Translations under genes and position numbers: made by a program
The notes under the pieces: generated by a model
Told to the model about the DNA's origin: nothing
Database searches by the model: none
The model's input: only the letters and a program-made list of their open reading frames with translations
DNA from: Gryllotalpicola daejeonensis
GTDB taxonomy: Bacteria; Actinomycetota; Actinomycetes; Actinomycetales; Microbacteriaceae
DNA length: 64,000 bases
Assembly: GCF_039538145.1 (NCBI RefSeq)
Contig: NZ_BAABBV010000001.1
Coordinates: 1,302,001 to 1,366,000 of the forward strand
Direction of reading: 5' to 3'
Shown here: in pieces, positions 16,839 through 24,339 of the stretch
How positions within the stretch are numbered: the stretch's first letter is position 1
How the letters are laid out: each line of letters opens with the position of its first letter

Positions 16839-17666
16839 CTACTTCGAGCCTTCGTCCTGGGACAAGCCGTTGATGTACGCGCCGATGACAGTTGTCCCGT
16901 CGGACTCGTACACCGGGATGTGCCGCTTGCCGAGTTCGGCGGTTTCCTGAGCGTTGTAGACGAATCCGATCTTCCCGTTCATGGCCTGTGCCCTGATCAA
17001 CGTCGGGCATCCCTTGACATTGCATACGCCGTAGGTCTGCCCGCGTTCGTTCTTGCCCCATGGTGTGACCGACGAATCCGCGTACTGCGCGGTGGCCGCC
17101 CACCTCGTGTCCGGGCCGGCTGTGATGGTGATCGCGGTACTGCCTTCGGGGGGCAGAGCCGCGTCGTCTGCCCGCAATGGGTGATTGGTGATCGAACTCC
17201 CGGTCGTGCCGGGCGCCGGCGTCGCGGTGCCGGACCCTGGGGCAAGGGCATTCAACGCCGCGTTCATCGAGTCCGTCGAGCAGTAGAGCGTTCCGGCACC
17301 GCCCGAATCGATCGGGCTCGATTGCACAGTGGTGACCGAGACCGAGCCCTGCGGGCTCAGGCATCGAATGGTGACGATCACACGTTTGGCGCCCTTCGGT
17401 GCGGGTCCGAGGTCGAGCAGGCCCGTGCCCGTGTGCGTGGCCGAGTGAAGCGCGCCGACCGGGGTGACGACGGTCGACCCCGGGAAGTGCGTCGCCACCA
17501 AGGCGGCTCCGGTCGTGGCGGCGGCGATGCCGAGGGCGAGGATGCCTGCCAGTGCGAGTCTGCTGCGCCGCTGGTGCCGCTGCAGGCGGCTCTCCTTCGT
17601 GCCGATGGCAACGAGTTCGGCACGAACCGCGGCGGCGAAGTCGGTGTCCATTCCAGTGCTGCTCAA
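16839..17666 (-). CDS. Membrane-anchored protein, candidate anti-sigma factor partner
   Basis: 275 residues. A basic cytoplasmic head of about 35 residues (ESRLQRHQRRSRLAL) is followed by one transmembrane segment (AGILALGIAAATTGAALVAT) and an extracytoplasmic domain of about 200 residues. That domain has four cysteines, two of them in CNVKGC, which could form disulfides. It has no HxxxCxxC zinc anti-sigma motif. Being the gene immediately downstream of an ECF sigma factor, overlapping it by four bases, suggests an anti-sigma or signal-sensing role. The start is TTG 17664-17666, supported by AAGGA eight bases upstream within the sigma gene; ATG 17651 lacks a spaced binding site. Not recognised by family. 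Confidence 0.6.
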   Translation of the reverse strand: MSSTGMDTDFAAAVRAELVAIGTKESRLQRHQRRSRLALAGILALGIAAATTGAALVATHFPGSTVVTPVGALHSATHTGTGLLDLGPAPKGAKRVIVTIRCLSPQGSVSVTTVQSSPIDSGGAGTLYCSTDSMNAALNALAPGSGTATPAPGTTGSSITNHPLRADDAALPPEGSTAITITAGPDTRWAATAQYADSSVTPWGKNERGQTYGVCNVKGCPTLIRAQAMNGKIGFVYNAQETAELGKRHIPVYESDGTTVIGAYINGLSQDEGSK

Positions 17667-18232
17667 CAGCTCATTCCTTCCGCAGGGCGGGGTCGTGGGT
17701 CGAGGTCATGCAGGTTCTCGCGCAACCGTGCTCGAGCCCTGTGCAGCCGGACGCGTGCGGTGACCGGTTTGATCCCGACTGCCTCGGCCGCCTCGGCGAT
17801 CGGCACATCCTCGAGGACAACCAGGACAAGCAGTGCGCCGTCGATCGGTGCCAACGCCTTGAGCGCCATGGCGAGACGCTGGCGGGTCTCCACGGTCTCG
17901 GCATCCGGCTCGCCGCCCGCCGGTTGGCGTGGCGCGGTGCGCAGGAACTTCTCGTAGCGCGAGGTTGATCGCCGCAGGTTGCGTGACACGTTCACGACCG
18001 TCACGAGCAGCCACGGCAGCACGGAGCCATTCACGGGCGTCACCGAACGGCGCTTGCGCCACAGTTCGAAGAACGCCGTGGCCGTCACATCTTCGGCATT
18101 GTGCCGATCCTCCGTGAGCCCGAGGGCGCGCCGATAAACGCGCGCGCGGTGCAGGTCGAACAGTCGACCGAACGCCTCACCGTCATCGCGAAGCGCTCGG
18201 TTCCACAGCTGGAGTTCGGCCGGATCATCCAT
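17663..18232 (-). CDS. ECF RNA polymerase sigma factor
   Basis: A 189-residue group 4 sigma factor. Region 2 spans about residues 12-85 and includes HRARVYRRALGLTEDRHNAEDVTATAFFELWRKR, with the core-binding and -10 recognition helices. Region 4 spans about 125-180 with LVVLEDVPIAEAAEAVGIKPVTARVRLHRAR. The regions are joined by a short linker with no C-terminal extension. The start is taken at ATG 18232 (MDDPAELQLWNRALRDD); an upstream extension would be non-homologous. It is cotranscribed with the downstream membrane protein, its likely antagonist. The stimulus and target promoters are unknown. It lies 71 bases after the MazG-like gene on the same strand and could belong to the same transcript. 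Confidence 0.88.
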   Translation of the reverse strand: MDDPAELQLWNRALRDDGEAFGRLFDLHRARVYRRALGLTEDRHNAEDVTATAFFELWRKRRSVTPVNGSVLPWLLVTVVNVSRNLRRSTSRYEKFLRTAPRQPAGGEPDAETVETRQRLAMALKALAPIDGALLVLVVLEDVPIAEAAEAVGIKPVTARVRLHRARARLRENLHDLDPRPRPAEGMSC

Positions 18233-18303
18233 CACAGCTAAGAGTGTCCGATCCCGCCCCATTCGTTACAGCGGATCGCAAGCCACGCCCCGCGACATCA
18301 GCC

Positions 18304-18630
18304 TCAGTCGGCGCTCCGTCGGCGCCCCGGCTTCCAGACGAGCCATTTCCGCTCCACTTCGGCCGACAGATCGACATCGAAGCGTTCCGCAAGCAGCAGG
18401 ACCTGGGCGAACACATCGGCCAGCTCGGCCCGAAAGTCCTCATCGAGTTGGTTCGCGGTGCGCCCTTTATCGCGCGCCTGGCCGGCGCGAGCAAGGTAAG
18501 CCTGGGTCAGCTCGCCGACTTCTTCATTGAGCTTCAACATGAACCAGTCGTCCGTGCGGGCGATGTCGTGTCGCTCGGCATAGAACTCGGACACCGATTC
18601 GACCTCGGCGCGCAGCTTCTCCAACTCCAT
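18304..18630 (-). CDS. MazG-like nucleotide pyrophosphohydrolase
   Basis: A 108-residue all-alpha protein with the MazG/iMazG metal-binding signature: LNEEVGELTQAYLARAG (EExxE) and, 30 residues later, RAELADVFAQVLLLAERFD (ExxD). This family hydrolyses (d)NTPs or related nucleotides to monophosphates, removing damaged or alarmone-like nucleotides. It has one domain, unlike the double-domain E. coli MazG. It lies 68 bases downstream of the MazF-like toxin gene on the same strand, giving the order antitoxin-toxin-mazG, reminiscent of E. coli mazEFG. The ATG at 18630 is chosen because the upstream extension of the frame is low-quality and Arg-rich. Confidence 0.75.
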   Translation of the reverse strand: MELEKLRAEVESVSEFYAERHDIARTDDWFMLKLNEEVGELTQAYLARAGQARDKGRTANQLDEDFRAELADVFAQVLLLAERFDVDLSAEVERKWLVWKPGRRRSAD

Positions 18631-18698
18631 GACCGCAGTCTCCCAGTCGCGATCTATGGGCGCTGCGAACGAGCCAGACGATCGACTGTCGTCGCGCG

Positions 18699-19043
18699 CT
18701 ACAGATCGAGGAAGTCCCCGAGCCACATCTTGACCGAGGCGAGGCACTCGTCGGAGACGTGGCCCGCGACGCCGGTCAGCCGGTCGCGCGAGAGCGTGCG
18801 CGGCTGCTCCGTCATAACCCATGACGGCCGCTCGAGCCCACTCAGCCCGTCAACGCGCACGTGGTTGGGCCAGCCCCGGTCGACTGTGGTGATCAGAAGC
18901 GCGATGACGAGCGACGTGACCGCGTCGAGGTAGCCACTCGAGGCGACGATCAGCACCGGGCGATGGCCGCCCTGCTCTCGGCCGCGCACCGGCTCGAGAG
19001 CGGCCCACGCCACGACTCCGGGGGCGAGATCCGGCCCACTCAC
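18699..19043 (-). CDS. MazF/PemK-like toxin
   Basis: A 114-residue protein with features of the MazF/PemK endoribonuclease toxin family. It opens PDLAPGVVAWAALEPVRGREQGGHRPVLIVAS (a beta hairpin with the conserved G-x-E-x-x-G-x-R-P), then ALLITTVDRGWPNHVRV and SWVMTEQPRTLSRDRL, the conserved loop before the C-terminal helix. Such toxins cut mRNA at short sequences. The GTG start overlaps the antitoxin stop by four bases (GTGA), so toxin synthesis is coupled to antitoxin translation. The toxin has a full-length fold, so it is probably functional. Confidence 0.8.
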   Translation of the reverse strand: MSGPDLAPGVVAWAALEPVRGREQGGHRPVLIVASSGYLDAVTSLVIALLITTVDRGWPNHVRVDGLSGLERPSWVMTEQPRTLSRDRLTGVAGHVSDECLASVKMWLGDFLDL

Positions 19044-19282
19044 GAATCGGCGTCGGCGTCGGCGAGTTCAGCGCGCTCCCACTCGGCGGATTCAGCCGCA
19101 TGGGACTGGATGTCGGCCAGGCTCGTGCGCGAGACCGCGATCTTCAGCTCGCGCAACCGCAGCCGACGGTCCTCTGCGTCGGCAAGGCGGGCCAGATGGG
19201 CGCCGAGCGTCACGCCGTCGAGAGCCGCCTGCGCCTTCAGACGGTCACGCAGCTCATCGCTCACCTTGATCGTCGTGGTCAT
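19040..19282 (-). CDS. Antitoxin, ribbon-helix-helix type
   Basis: An 80-residue protein beginning MTTTIKVSDELRDRLKAQA, the pattern of a ribbon-helix-helix DNA-binding domain (strand, then two helices). An acidic C-terminal tail (about residues 55-80) would wrap the toxin. It forms a type II pair with the MazF-like gene downstream. It is probably autoregulated: a 13-bp inverted repeat overlaps both its -10 box and its start codon. TATACT lies six bases before the ATG, giving a leaderless message. Confidence 0.78.
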   Translation of the reverse strand: MTTTIKVSDELRDRLKAQAALDGVTLGAHLARLADAEDRRLRLRELKIAVSRTSLADIQSHAAESAEWERAELADADADS

Positions 19283-19294
19283 ACTTTGAGTATA
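19281..19294 (-). promoter_or_regulatory. Antitoxin promoter with overlapping inverted repeat
   Basis: TATACT (19289-19294) is a near-perfect -10 box. ATACT-CAA-AGTAT (19281-19293) is a perfect 5-3-5 inverted repeat that runs from the -10 box into the start codon, a natural site for the ribbon-helix-helix antitoxin. No good -35 is seen. On the other strand TAGCTT (19311-19316), seven bases before ATG 19324, drives the divergent nucleotidyltransferase gene. Confidence 0.6.
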
Positions 19295-19323
19295 CCGAGC
19301 ACCGCACCGATAGCTTGTGGCTC

Positions 19324-20109
19324 ATGGACGACGATGCCTTCCTCACTCACGTCGGCGAACGCCTCGGGTCGCTGCCCGGCGTCGAGGCCGTGACGCTCGG
19401 GGGCTCGCGCGCCGAGGGCACGAACCGGCCCGACAGCGACTGGGACTTCTCGGTCTACTACCGCGGCCACTTCAACCCGCAGTCGTTGCGCGACCTCGGC
19501 TGGCCGGGCACCGTCGGCGAGCTCGGCAGCTGGAGCTCTGTGCCGAACACCGTGTTCAACGGCGGCGCCTGGCTGACGATCGAGGGCCGCGCGAGCGACG
19601 TGCACTACCGCGACCTCGACGTCGTCGACCGCGTGATCGCCGAGACCGCCGAGGGCCGGTTCACGACTGAGCCGCTCTGGTTCCACGTCGCCGGACTGCC
19701 GTCCTACCTCGTGCTGGCCGAGCTCGCGTCCAAGCGCGTGCTCGTCGGCGAACTGCCCGACATCACCTACCCCGCCGCCCTGCGCGAGCACGCGCCCGAC
19801 ATCTGGTGGGAGCAGGCGCAGGCCGAGTTCGACTACGCCGCGCGCTATCACGCAGCATCCGGTCGCGTCACGCAGTGCCTCGGGTTGGTCGCGCGCGCCG
19901 CGACGTGCGCGGCTCACGCGATCGTCGCCGCACGCGGCGTCTGGGTCACGAATGAGAAGCAGCTGTTCGCGCGCGCGAACCTGGGTGAGGTCGATCGGAT
20001 GCTTGCCACCGAGACCCTCGACCCGGCGAGGCTCGGCGACCTGGTCGACCGGGTGCGCGAGTTCTGCGCCGCGGAGCTCGCCAGAGCGCGGGCGGCGCAA
20101 CTGCCCTGA
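19324..20109 (+). CDS. Nucleotidyltransferase-fold protein (DUF4037-like)
   Basis: A 261-residue protein of the polymerase-beta nucleotidyltransferase superfamily. The active-site pattern is GGSRAEGTNRPDSDWDFSVYY, with the GS motif and DxD-type acidic pair (D-S-D-W-D). The C-terminal half is helical. Aminoglycoside-modifying enzymes and MNT-type antitoxins share this fold, but nothing here decides the substrate. It is divergent from the toxin-antitoxin operon and has its own leaderless promoter (TAGCTT, seven-base gap). It is not next to an HEPN gene, so an HEPN-MNT system is not supported. Confidence 0.75.
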   Translation: MDDDAFLTHVGERLGSLPGVEAVTLGGSRAEGTNRPDSDWDFSVYYRGHFNPQSLRDLGWPGTVGELGSWSSVPNTVFNGGAWLTIEGRASDVHYRDLDVVDRVIAETAEGRFTTEPLWFHVAGLPSYLVLAELASKRVLVGELPDITYPAALREHAPDIWWEQAQAEFDYAARYHAASGRVTQCLGLVARAATCAAHAIVAARGVWVTNEKQLFARANLGEVDRMLATETLDPARLGDLVDRVREFCAAELARARAAQLP

Positions 20110-20179
20110 ACTCGGCTGGCGGGAAACTGGCGGGCCCGTGTCGTGGTGCTGGCGGCCCGAACTTCGTAGCGTGAGCGGC

Positions 20180-20713
20180 ATGAACGCATCTCGCATCGCC
20201 GAACTGCGCAGGGCGCGCGGCTGGACGCAGGAGCAGCTGTCATCGGCGAGCGGCGTGGCGGTGCGCACGATTCAGCGACTTGAATCCGGCACGGATGCCA
20301 GCGCCGAGACCCTCACCCTGATCGCGAACGCCCTCGACGTTCCGGTCGGCGACCTCTTCGCCCGGGTCGGCACCGACGACTTCGGCGCCACCGTCGACGG
20401 TCTCGAGGCGCGCCGGCGCGCGCAGCAGGAGCGCCGCGACGCCACCACCGAGGCAGCAAGCAGGCTCTTCACGGGCATCGGCATCCTCGTCGTCTTCGGC
20501 ACGCTCGCACTCGCCTACGTCACCCACGGCACCATGGGCTGGCTCGTGTGGCTGATCATTCCCGCTTACTGGGCGGCGGGGCGCTACCTCTTCCGCGCGT
20601 TCTTCCGCATCGTCATCGATCCGCGCCTTGACGAGCGTTACCCGCTCTCGCTTCCGACACGGCGCTCGAGCACCGTGGCCCGGGAACCCGTCGTCACGCG
20701 TACGCCCCGATGA
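20180..20713 (+). CDS. XRE family regulator fused to a two-helix membrane domain
   Basis: A 177-residue protein with an N-terminal HTH_3 domain (RIAELRRARGWTQEQLSSASGVAVRTIQRLESG, residues about 4-37). A Glu/Arg-rich helix and two transmembrane segments follow (LFTGIGILVVFGTLALAYV and GWLVWLIIPAYWAAGRYLF), then a basic cytoplasmic tail. Membrane-tethered XRE proteins of this 2TM type are known, but their signals are not. The ATG at 20180 is preceded by TAGCGT at seven bases; GTG 20171 is the alternative. The 3' end overlaps the convergent fructosamine-kinase-like gene by 20 bases. Confidence 0.8.
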   Translation: MNASRIAELRRARGWTQEQLSSASGVAVRTIQRLESGTDASAETLTLIANALDVPVGDLFARVGTDDFGATVDGLEARRRAQQERRDATTEAASRLFTGIGILVVFGTLALAYVTHGTMGWLVWLIIPAYWAAGRYLFRAFFRIVIDPRLDERYPLSLPTRRSSTVAREPVVTRTPR

Positions 20714-21554
20714 GCTCGCGGATCGACGACACGATCGTCGGGATCGGCACGGCTGCCGCGAGCATGGCGAGAAGCTGGCGCAGATTGAGGATGCCTGCGT
20801 GCTTCCGCCACTCGGGGTGAAGGGGCCGCACCTCCGCATAGGCCGCGAAGAAGGCCTCTGGCACCCCGCCCGAGCAGAGCATGTGCGCGACGTCGACCTC
20901 GGCCCACACATAGCTCACCGCCGGGTCGAGGAACGCCGGGCGCCCCGTGCCGTCGGCGATCACGTTGTTGCGCCACATGTCGCCGTGGGTCAGGCAGGCG
21001 CCCGTGTCGGGGACGAGCTCGGGCAGGCGGGCGCAGATGCGCTCGATGCCTGCACGGTCGGCGGCGTCGAGCGCGGCCTCGACCAACGGCTCACCGAGAT
21101 AGCGCAGCACGCGCTTCTCGGCGAAGAAGCGATGGCCGTCGTCGTCCCATTCGTTGCGCTGCGGGAGGAGCCCGAGCCACCCGTCCGATTCCCAGCCGAA
21201 GCGGTCGTGCGCCGTCGTGCTGTGCAGGCGAGCGGCGGCGCGGCCCGCCTCTTCCCAGAACGCCTCGGTGTCGGGCAGCCGCGGGTCGAGCGCCTCGAGC
21301 ACGATCGAGTTCGGGCCGAGCGCGAGCACCCGCGGGGTGGCCAGACCGCCGCACTCGGCGAGCACCTCGAGCCCGGCAGCCTCGCTCGCGAACATCCCCG
21401 GGGCCGCATCGGTGGATGCCTTCACCACGACCCGCTGTCCGTCATCGAGCTCACACAGCCACACCGGGTTTGCGAAGCCGCCGGGCAGCGGAGTGATGTG
21501 CCGAGCCCGGCGTCCCGCCGGGAGGTAGTCCGGCGTCCAGCCGTCCGCGTCCAT
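20694..21554 (-). CDS. Fructosamine kinase family / aminoglycoside phosphotransferase-fold protein
   Basis: A 286-residue kinase-fold protein. The Gly loop region is PLPGGFANPVWLCELDDGQRVVVK (catalytic Lys at its end), the catalytic loop is CLTHGDMWRNNVIADG (HGDxxxxN) and the metal Asp is in PAFLDPAVSYVWAEVDVAHM. HGDLWxGN...DPAV...YGxxExDxA is the signature of fructosamine-3-kinases, which phosphorylate glycated proteins or sugar-amines. GGGGCGG is a good ribosome binding site before ATG 21554. A 21-bp imperfect inverted repeat lies 18 bases upstream of the start (next entry). It overlaps the XRE gene tail to tail. Confidence 0.82.
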   Translation of the reverse strand: MDADGWTPDYLPAGRRARHITPLPGGFANPVWLCELDDGQRVVVKASTDAAPGMFASEAAGLEVLAECGGLATPRVLALGPNSIVLEALDPRLPDTEAFWEEAGRAAARLHSTTAHDRFGWESDGWLGLLPQRNEWDDDGHRFFAEKRVLRYLGEPLVEAALDAADRAGIERICARLPELVPDTGACLTHGDMWRNNVIADGTGRPAFLDPAVSYVWAEVDVAHMLCSGGVPEAFFAAYAEVRPLHPEWRKHAGILNLRQLLAMLAAAVPIPTIVSSIRELIGAYA

Positions 21555-21571
21555 TCCGCCCCTTTGTCGTA

Positions 21572-21592
21572 TTTGTTGTACGAAACTACAAA
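21572..21592. promoter_or_regulatory. Imperfect 21-bp inverted repeat upstream of the fructosamine-kinase-like gene
   Basis: TTTGT-x-GT...AC-x-ACAAA forms two matching 8-base half-sites around a five-base centre in an unusually AT-rich patch. It sits where an operator would block the promoter of the leftward gene. The binding protein is unknown; a TetR-type regulator is a guess. Confidence 0.45.
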
Positions 21593-21622
21593 CGGGGCGG
21601 ATGCCTGGTCAAGCGGCGTGTG

Positions 21623-22483
21623 TCAAGTGAGATCGTCGAAGTCGCCGCGCACCCAGCCGATGTGGCGCTCGGCCGACTCCTGCACGCGGCGATCGGCATC
21701 GGCCGTGATGGCGTTGCTGAAGTTGGACCAGATCTGCTGGAAAGGCATCCGCTCGACACTCGCCGCGATGCGCGCGACGACCGCACCGGACAGCGGCAGC
21801 CGGTTCGGGTAGCTGCGCAGGAAGCTCACCGTGCGGTGGTCGCTGTTGACCATGATCGTGTCTCCGGCCAGCAGCACGCCCGCTCCCCCGGCGCCGCGCG
21901 CCCAGTGCGCGACGGCGCTGCCCGGGAAGTGGCCGCCGAGGGTGTGCAGGGTGAGACCTTCGGCGAGTCCGCGGCTTCCCGACCAGAGCTCGACCGCCGC
22001 GCCGTCGCGCTGCAGCCACTCGCGGTCGGCCTCGCTGACGAGCACCGGCGCGTCACCGAGCGCCCGCGACCAGGCGAGCTGCGCGCCGTACATGTGCGGG
22101 TGGCTCGCGACGATCGCCAGCACCGGGCCGAGCGAGCGCACGAACTCGACCGTGCCCTGGTCAGCCAGTCCGGTCGGGTCCCACAGCAGCACTCCGGCGG
22201 TGGTTCGCACCACCTGCATCGTCTGGGCGATGCCGACGCCATGCGCGGTCACTCCCCACTGGTCGGGCCCCAGCTCCACGACGTCGACGCTGACGCCGCC
22301 GCCCTGCCCTGCCCGCTCCGCGAGTTCGCCCTGCGTGACCCACGCCTGACCGCTCTGCGGCACGTACTGCCGCTCGTCGGCGCAGATGGGGCATACCTCG
22401 GGAAGCGCTTCGCGGTCGGCGCCGTATTCGACACCGCACGTGGCGCAGCTGATCAGTTCCGGTTCGACAGCGATGAGAGACAT
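21623..22483 (-). CDS. Metallo-beta-lactamase-fold hydrolase with N-terminal zinc ribbon
   Basis: 286 residues. The first 40 carry a rubredoxin-like zinc ribbon (CATCGVEYG and CPICADERQYV, two CxxC pairs). The remainder has the MBL-fold arrangement: VVELGPDQWGV, a metal-motif position reading IVASHPHMYGAQL instead of HxHxDH, LGGHFPGSAVAHW and LLAGDTIMV. The canonical Asp-His of the metal site is replaced (SHPHMYG), so activity may be altered. Proteins with SHPHxY are known as a distinct MBL subgroup. The ATG at 22483 begins MSLIAVEPEL; TAGGCC lies seven bases upstream, an imperfect -10. The upstream membrane protein gene ends 10 bases before this start. Confidence 0.72.
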   Translation of the reverse strand: MSLIAVEPELISCATCGVEYGADREALPEVCPICADERQYVPQSGQAWVTQGELAERAGQGGGVSVDVVELGPDQWGVTAHGVGIAQTMQVVRTTAGVLLWDPTGLADQGTVEFVRSLGPVLAIVASHPHMYGAQLAWSRALGDAPVLVSEADREWLQRDGAAVELWSGSRGLAEGLTLHTLGGHFPGSAVAHWARGAGGAGVLLAGDTIMVNSDHRTVSFLRSYPNRLPLSGAVVARIAASVERMPFQQIWSNFSNAITADADRRVQESAERHIGWVRGDFDDLT

Positions 22484-22493
22484 GGGCCCAGGC

Positions 22494-23237
22494 CTAGTCG
22501 TCGATGCCCGCCACGTCCACTCTGCGGTGGTAGCGCATGCCGAGCCGACCGCCGAGCAGCGCACCAAGGGCGGTGAGTGCCGCGACTGCCAGCGCGCCGA
22601 TGACGCCGCCGAGAGCTACGGCGCTCCGGTCGTCGGAAACGCCGGGAAGCTGCTGTGCGAAGCCGAGAGGATCGACGGCGCCTGCGAGATACGCGACGGC
22701 GGCGCCGACGATCGCGAAGGCGACCGCCCAGAGCCACACCGCGAAGCCCTGCTTCACCCCGGCGAAGCGCGCCATGCGGCCGGCCACGTACCCGCCGCTG
22801 ACATAGGCGACGAACAGGATGGCTCCGAGGCCGATCGCGCCGGCCAGGCCGACGACCGCGGCGTCGCCCGAGGCGGCGCGCGACGCAGCCCCAGCACTAC
22901 CGCCGTTGAATGCGAGCCCGATCGCGGCGGCCACCGCCCCGACCGCCGCGGCGAGCAGCACCGCGACACCGCTCGCGGCTACCCAGCCGAAGAACGCCGA
23001 GCCCCACCTGATGCGGCCGAACTCGGTCGCCTGGCGGTGTGCGATCGCCTCTCTGCGCGCGACCGTGTCGCGACGGGTGGCAGGCTCGGCCTTCTCACGC
23101 GCCTCCGCACCCGAAGCGCCCGAGGGAATCCACTGCGGCGTCGGGCGGAAGAGCTCGGTGGGGCGGGGCTCGGCGCGGTCGATGACGTCGGTGTCAGCGC
23201 TGCGGTCGAGGGTTCTGAACTGATAGGCGTCGCTCAC
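22494..23237 (-). CDS. Hypothetical membrane protein, four to five transmembrane helices
   Basis: 247 residues. About 90 cytoplasmic charged residues (including RRDTVARREAIAHRQ) are followed by hydrophobic segments: FFGWVAASGVAVLLAAAVGA, VGLAGAIGLGAILFVAYVSGG, AVWLWAVAFAIVGAAVAYLAG and GGVIGALAVAALTALGALLGG. The short YVSGGYVAGRMARF loop between helices is characteristic of small actinobacterial membrane proteins of unknown role. The GTG at 23237 is preceded by GAGGAG at eight bases, one of the few classical binding sites here. The next gene starts 10 bases beyond its stop, so they are likely cotranscribed. No function is assigned. Confidence 0.72.
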   Translation of the reverse strand: MSDAYQFRTLDRSADTDVIDRAEPRPTELFRPTPQWIPSGASGAEAREKAEPATRRDTVARREAIAHRQATEFGRIRWGSAFFGWVAASGVAVLLAAAVGAVAAAIGLAFNGGSAGAASRAASGDAAVVGLAGAIGLGAILFVAYVSGGYVAGRMARFAGVKQGFAVWLWAVAFAIVGAAVAYLAGAVDPLGFAQQLPGVSDDRSAVALGGVIGALAVAALTALGALLGGRLGMRYHRRVDVAGIDD

Positions 23238-23370
23238 GGGGCACGCTCCTCGATGGGGGGGGTGGGGTGCCCAGGAGACTACCCCATTCGGGGGGCACGA
23301 TTTGCGGCATCCCCGGTCGCCACGCAGGCAGCGCTGGCGAGGCGACGGCGAGATACGCGAGAGTTGAGGG

Positions 23371-24330
23371 ATGCCGCGCAAGATCATCCTCGACTGCGAC
23401 CCGGGCCACGACGACGCGGTCGCTCTGCTTCTCGCGCAGGCGCACCCGGCGATCGAACTGCTGGCCGTCACCACCGTCGCGGGCAACCAGAGCCTGCCGA
23501 AGGTCACGCACAACGCGCTCGGCGTGGCCACGCTGGCCGGAATCACGGCACCGGTCGCCGCGGGTGCCGAGGGGCCGCTCGTGCGCTCGGCCGAGTTCGC
23601 GGCGGACATCCACGGCGACTCCGGCCTCGACGGGGTGGTGCTGCCCGAGGCATCCGTCACCCTCGACGCGCGCGGCGCGGTCGACCTGATCATCGACCTC
23701 GTCATGTCGCATGAGCCGGGCGAGATCACGCTCGTGCCCACCGGCCCGCTCACCAACATCGCGCTCGCCGTGCGGCGCGAGCCGCGCATCGTCGACCGCG
23801 TACGCGAGGTGGTGCTGATGGGCGGCTCGGCGCGCTCGGGGAATCTGACCCCGGTCGCCGAGTTCAACATCGCGTTCGACCCCGAGGCTGCCGCTGAGGT
23901 GTTCGAGGCGGGCTGGCCGGTCGTCATGGCCGGGCTCGACGTGACGCACCAGGCGCTCGCGAGGCCGCACATCGCCGCGCGCATCGCCGCAGCCGGCGGC
24001 CCGAAAGCCGAGTTCATGCGCGACCTGCTCGCCGAGTACGGCCGCCGCTACGCCGACGTGCAGGGGTTCGAGGCACCGCCGGTGCACGACCCGGTGGCCG
24101 TGGCGATCGTCATCGACGAAGAGCTCAGCGGAGGTGCCCCGAGCCACTTCGACCTCGTGCGCGCGCCGATCGCCATCGAGACGACCGGGCGCCACACGAC
24201 CGGCATGACCGTCGTCGACCTGCGCCCCTGGGTGTCGCGCGAGGTGCCGACCTCGGTGGCGCTCGGGCTGGACGCCGACTGGTTCTGGGACCTCGTCGTC
24301 GACGCCGTCGCGGCATCCCCCGCTCCCTAG
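23371..24330 (+). CDS. Inosine-uridine preferring nucleoside hydrolase
   Basis: Cleaves the N-glycosidic bond of ribonucleosides for purine/pyrimidine salvage. The 319-residue protein starts MPRKIILDCDPGHDDAVALLLA, the DxDPGxDDA calcium-binding motif of the IUNH/RihA-C family. It contains ALLxVTTVAGN-like LLAVTTVAGNQ, the substrate loop LVPTGPLTNIALAV, VVLMGGSARSGNLTPVAEFNI and VHDPVAVAIV near the end. All metal ligands appear intact. Exact nucleoside preference cannot be read. It precedes the SARP regulator gene by nine bases, but that gene has its own -10 box. Confidence 0.92.
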   Translation: MPRKIILDCDPGHDDAVALLLAQAHPAIELLAVTTVAGNQSLPKVTHNALGVATLAGITAPVAAGAEGPLVRSAEFAADIHGDSGLDGVVLPEASVTLDARGAVDLIIDLVMSHEPGEITLVPTGPLTNIALAVRREPRIVDRVREVVLMGGSARSGNLTPVAEFNIAFDPEAAAEVFEAGWPVVMAGLDVTHQALARPHIAARIAAAGGPKAEFMRDLLAEYGRRYADVQGFEAPPVHDPVAVAIVIDEELSGGAPSHFDLVRAPIAIETTGRHTTGMTVVDLRPWVSREVPTSVALGLDADWFWDLVVDAVAASPAP

Positions 24331-24339
24331 ACTGGGCGA

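Noticed and set aside
19324..20109. Nucleotidyltransferase read as the AbiEii toxin partner of the AbiEi-like gene
   Set aside because: It lies 38 kb away, and its active-site pattern fits DUF4037-type proteins rather than AbiEii.
23250..23275. G-run (GGGGGGGGTGGGG) as a G-quadruplex switch
   Set aside because: There is only a short two-tract run upstream of two divergent genes; it is insufficient without a third and fourth tract.
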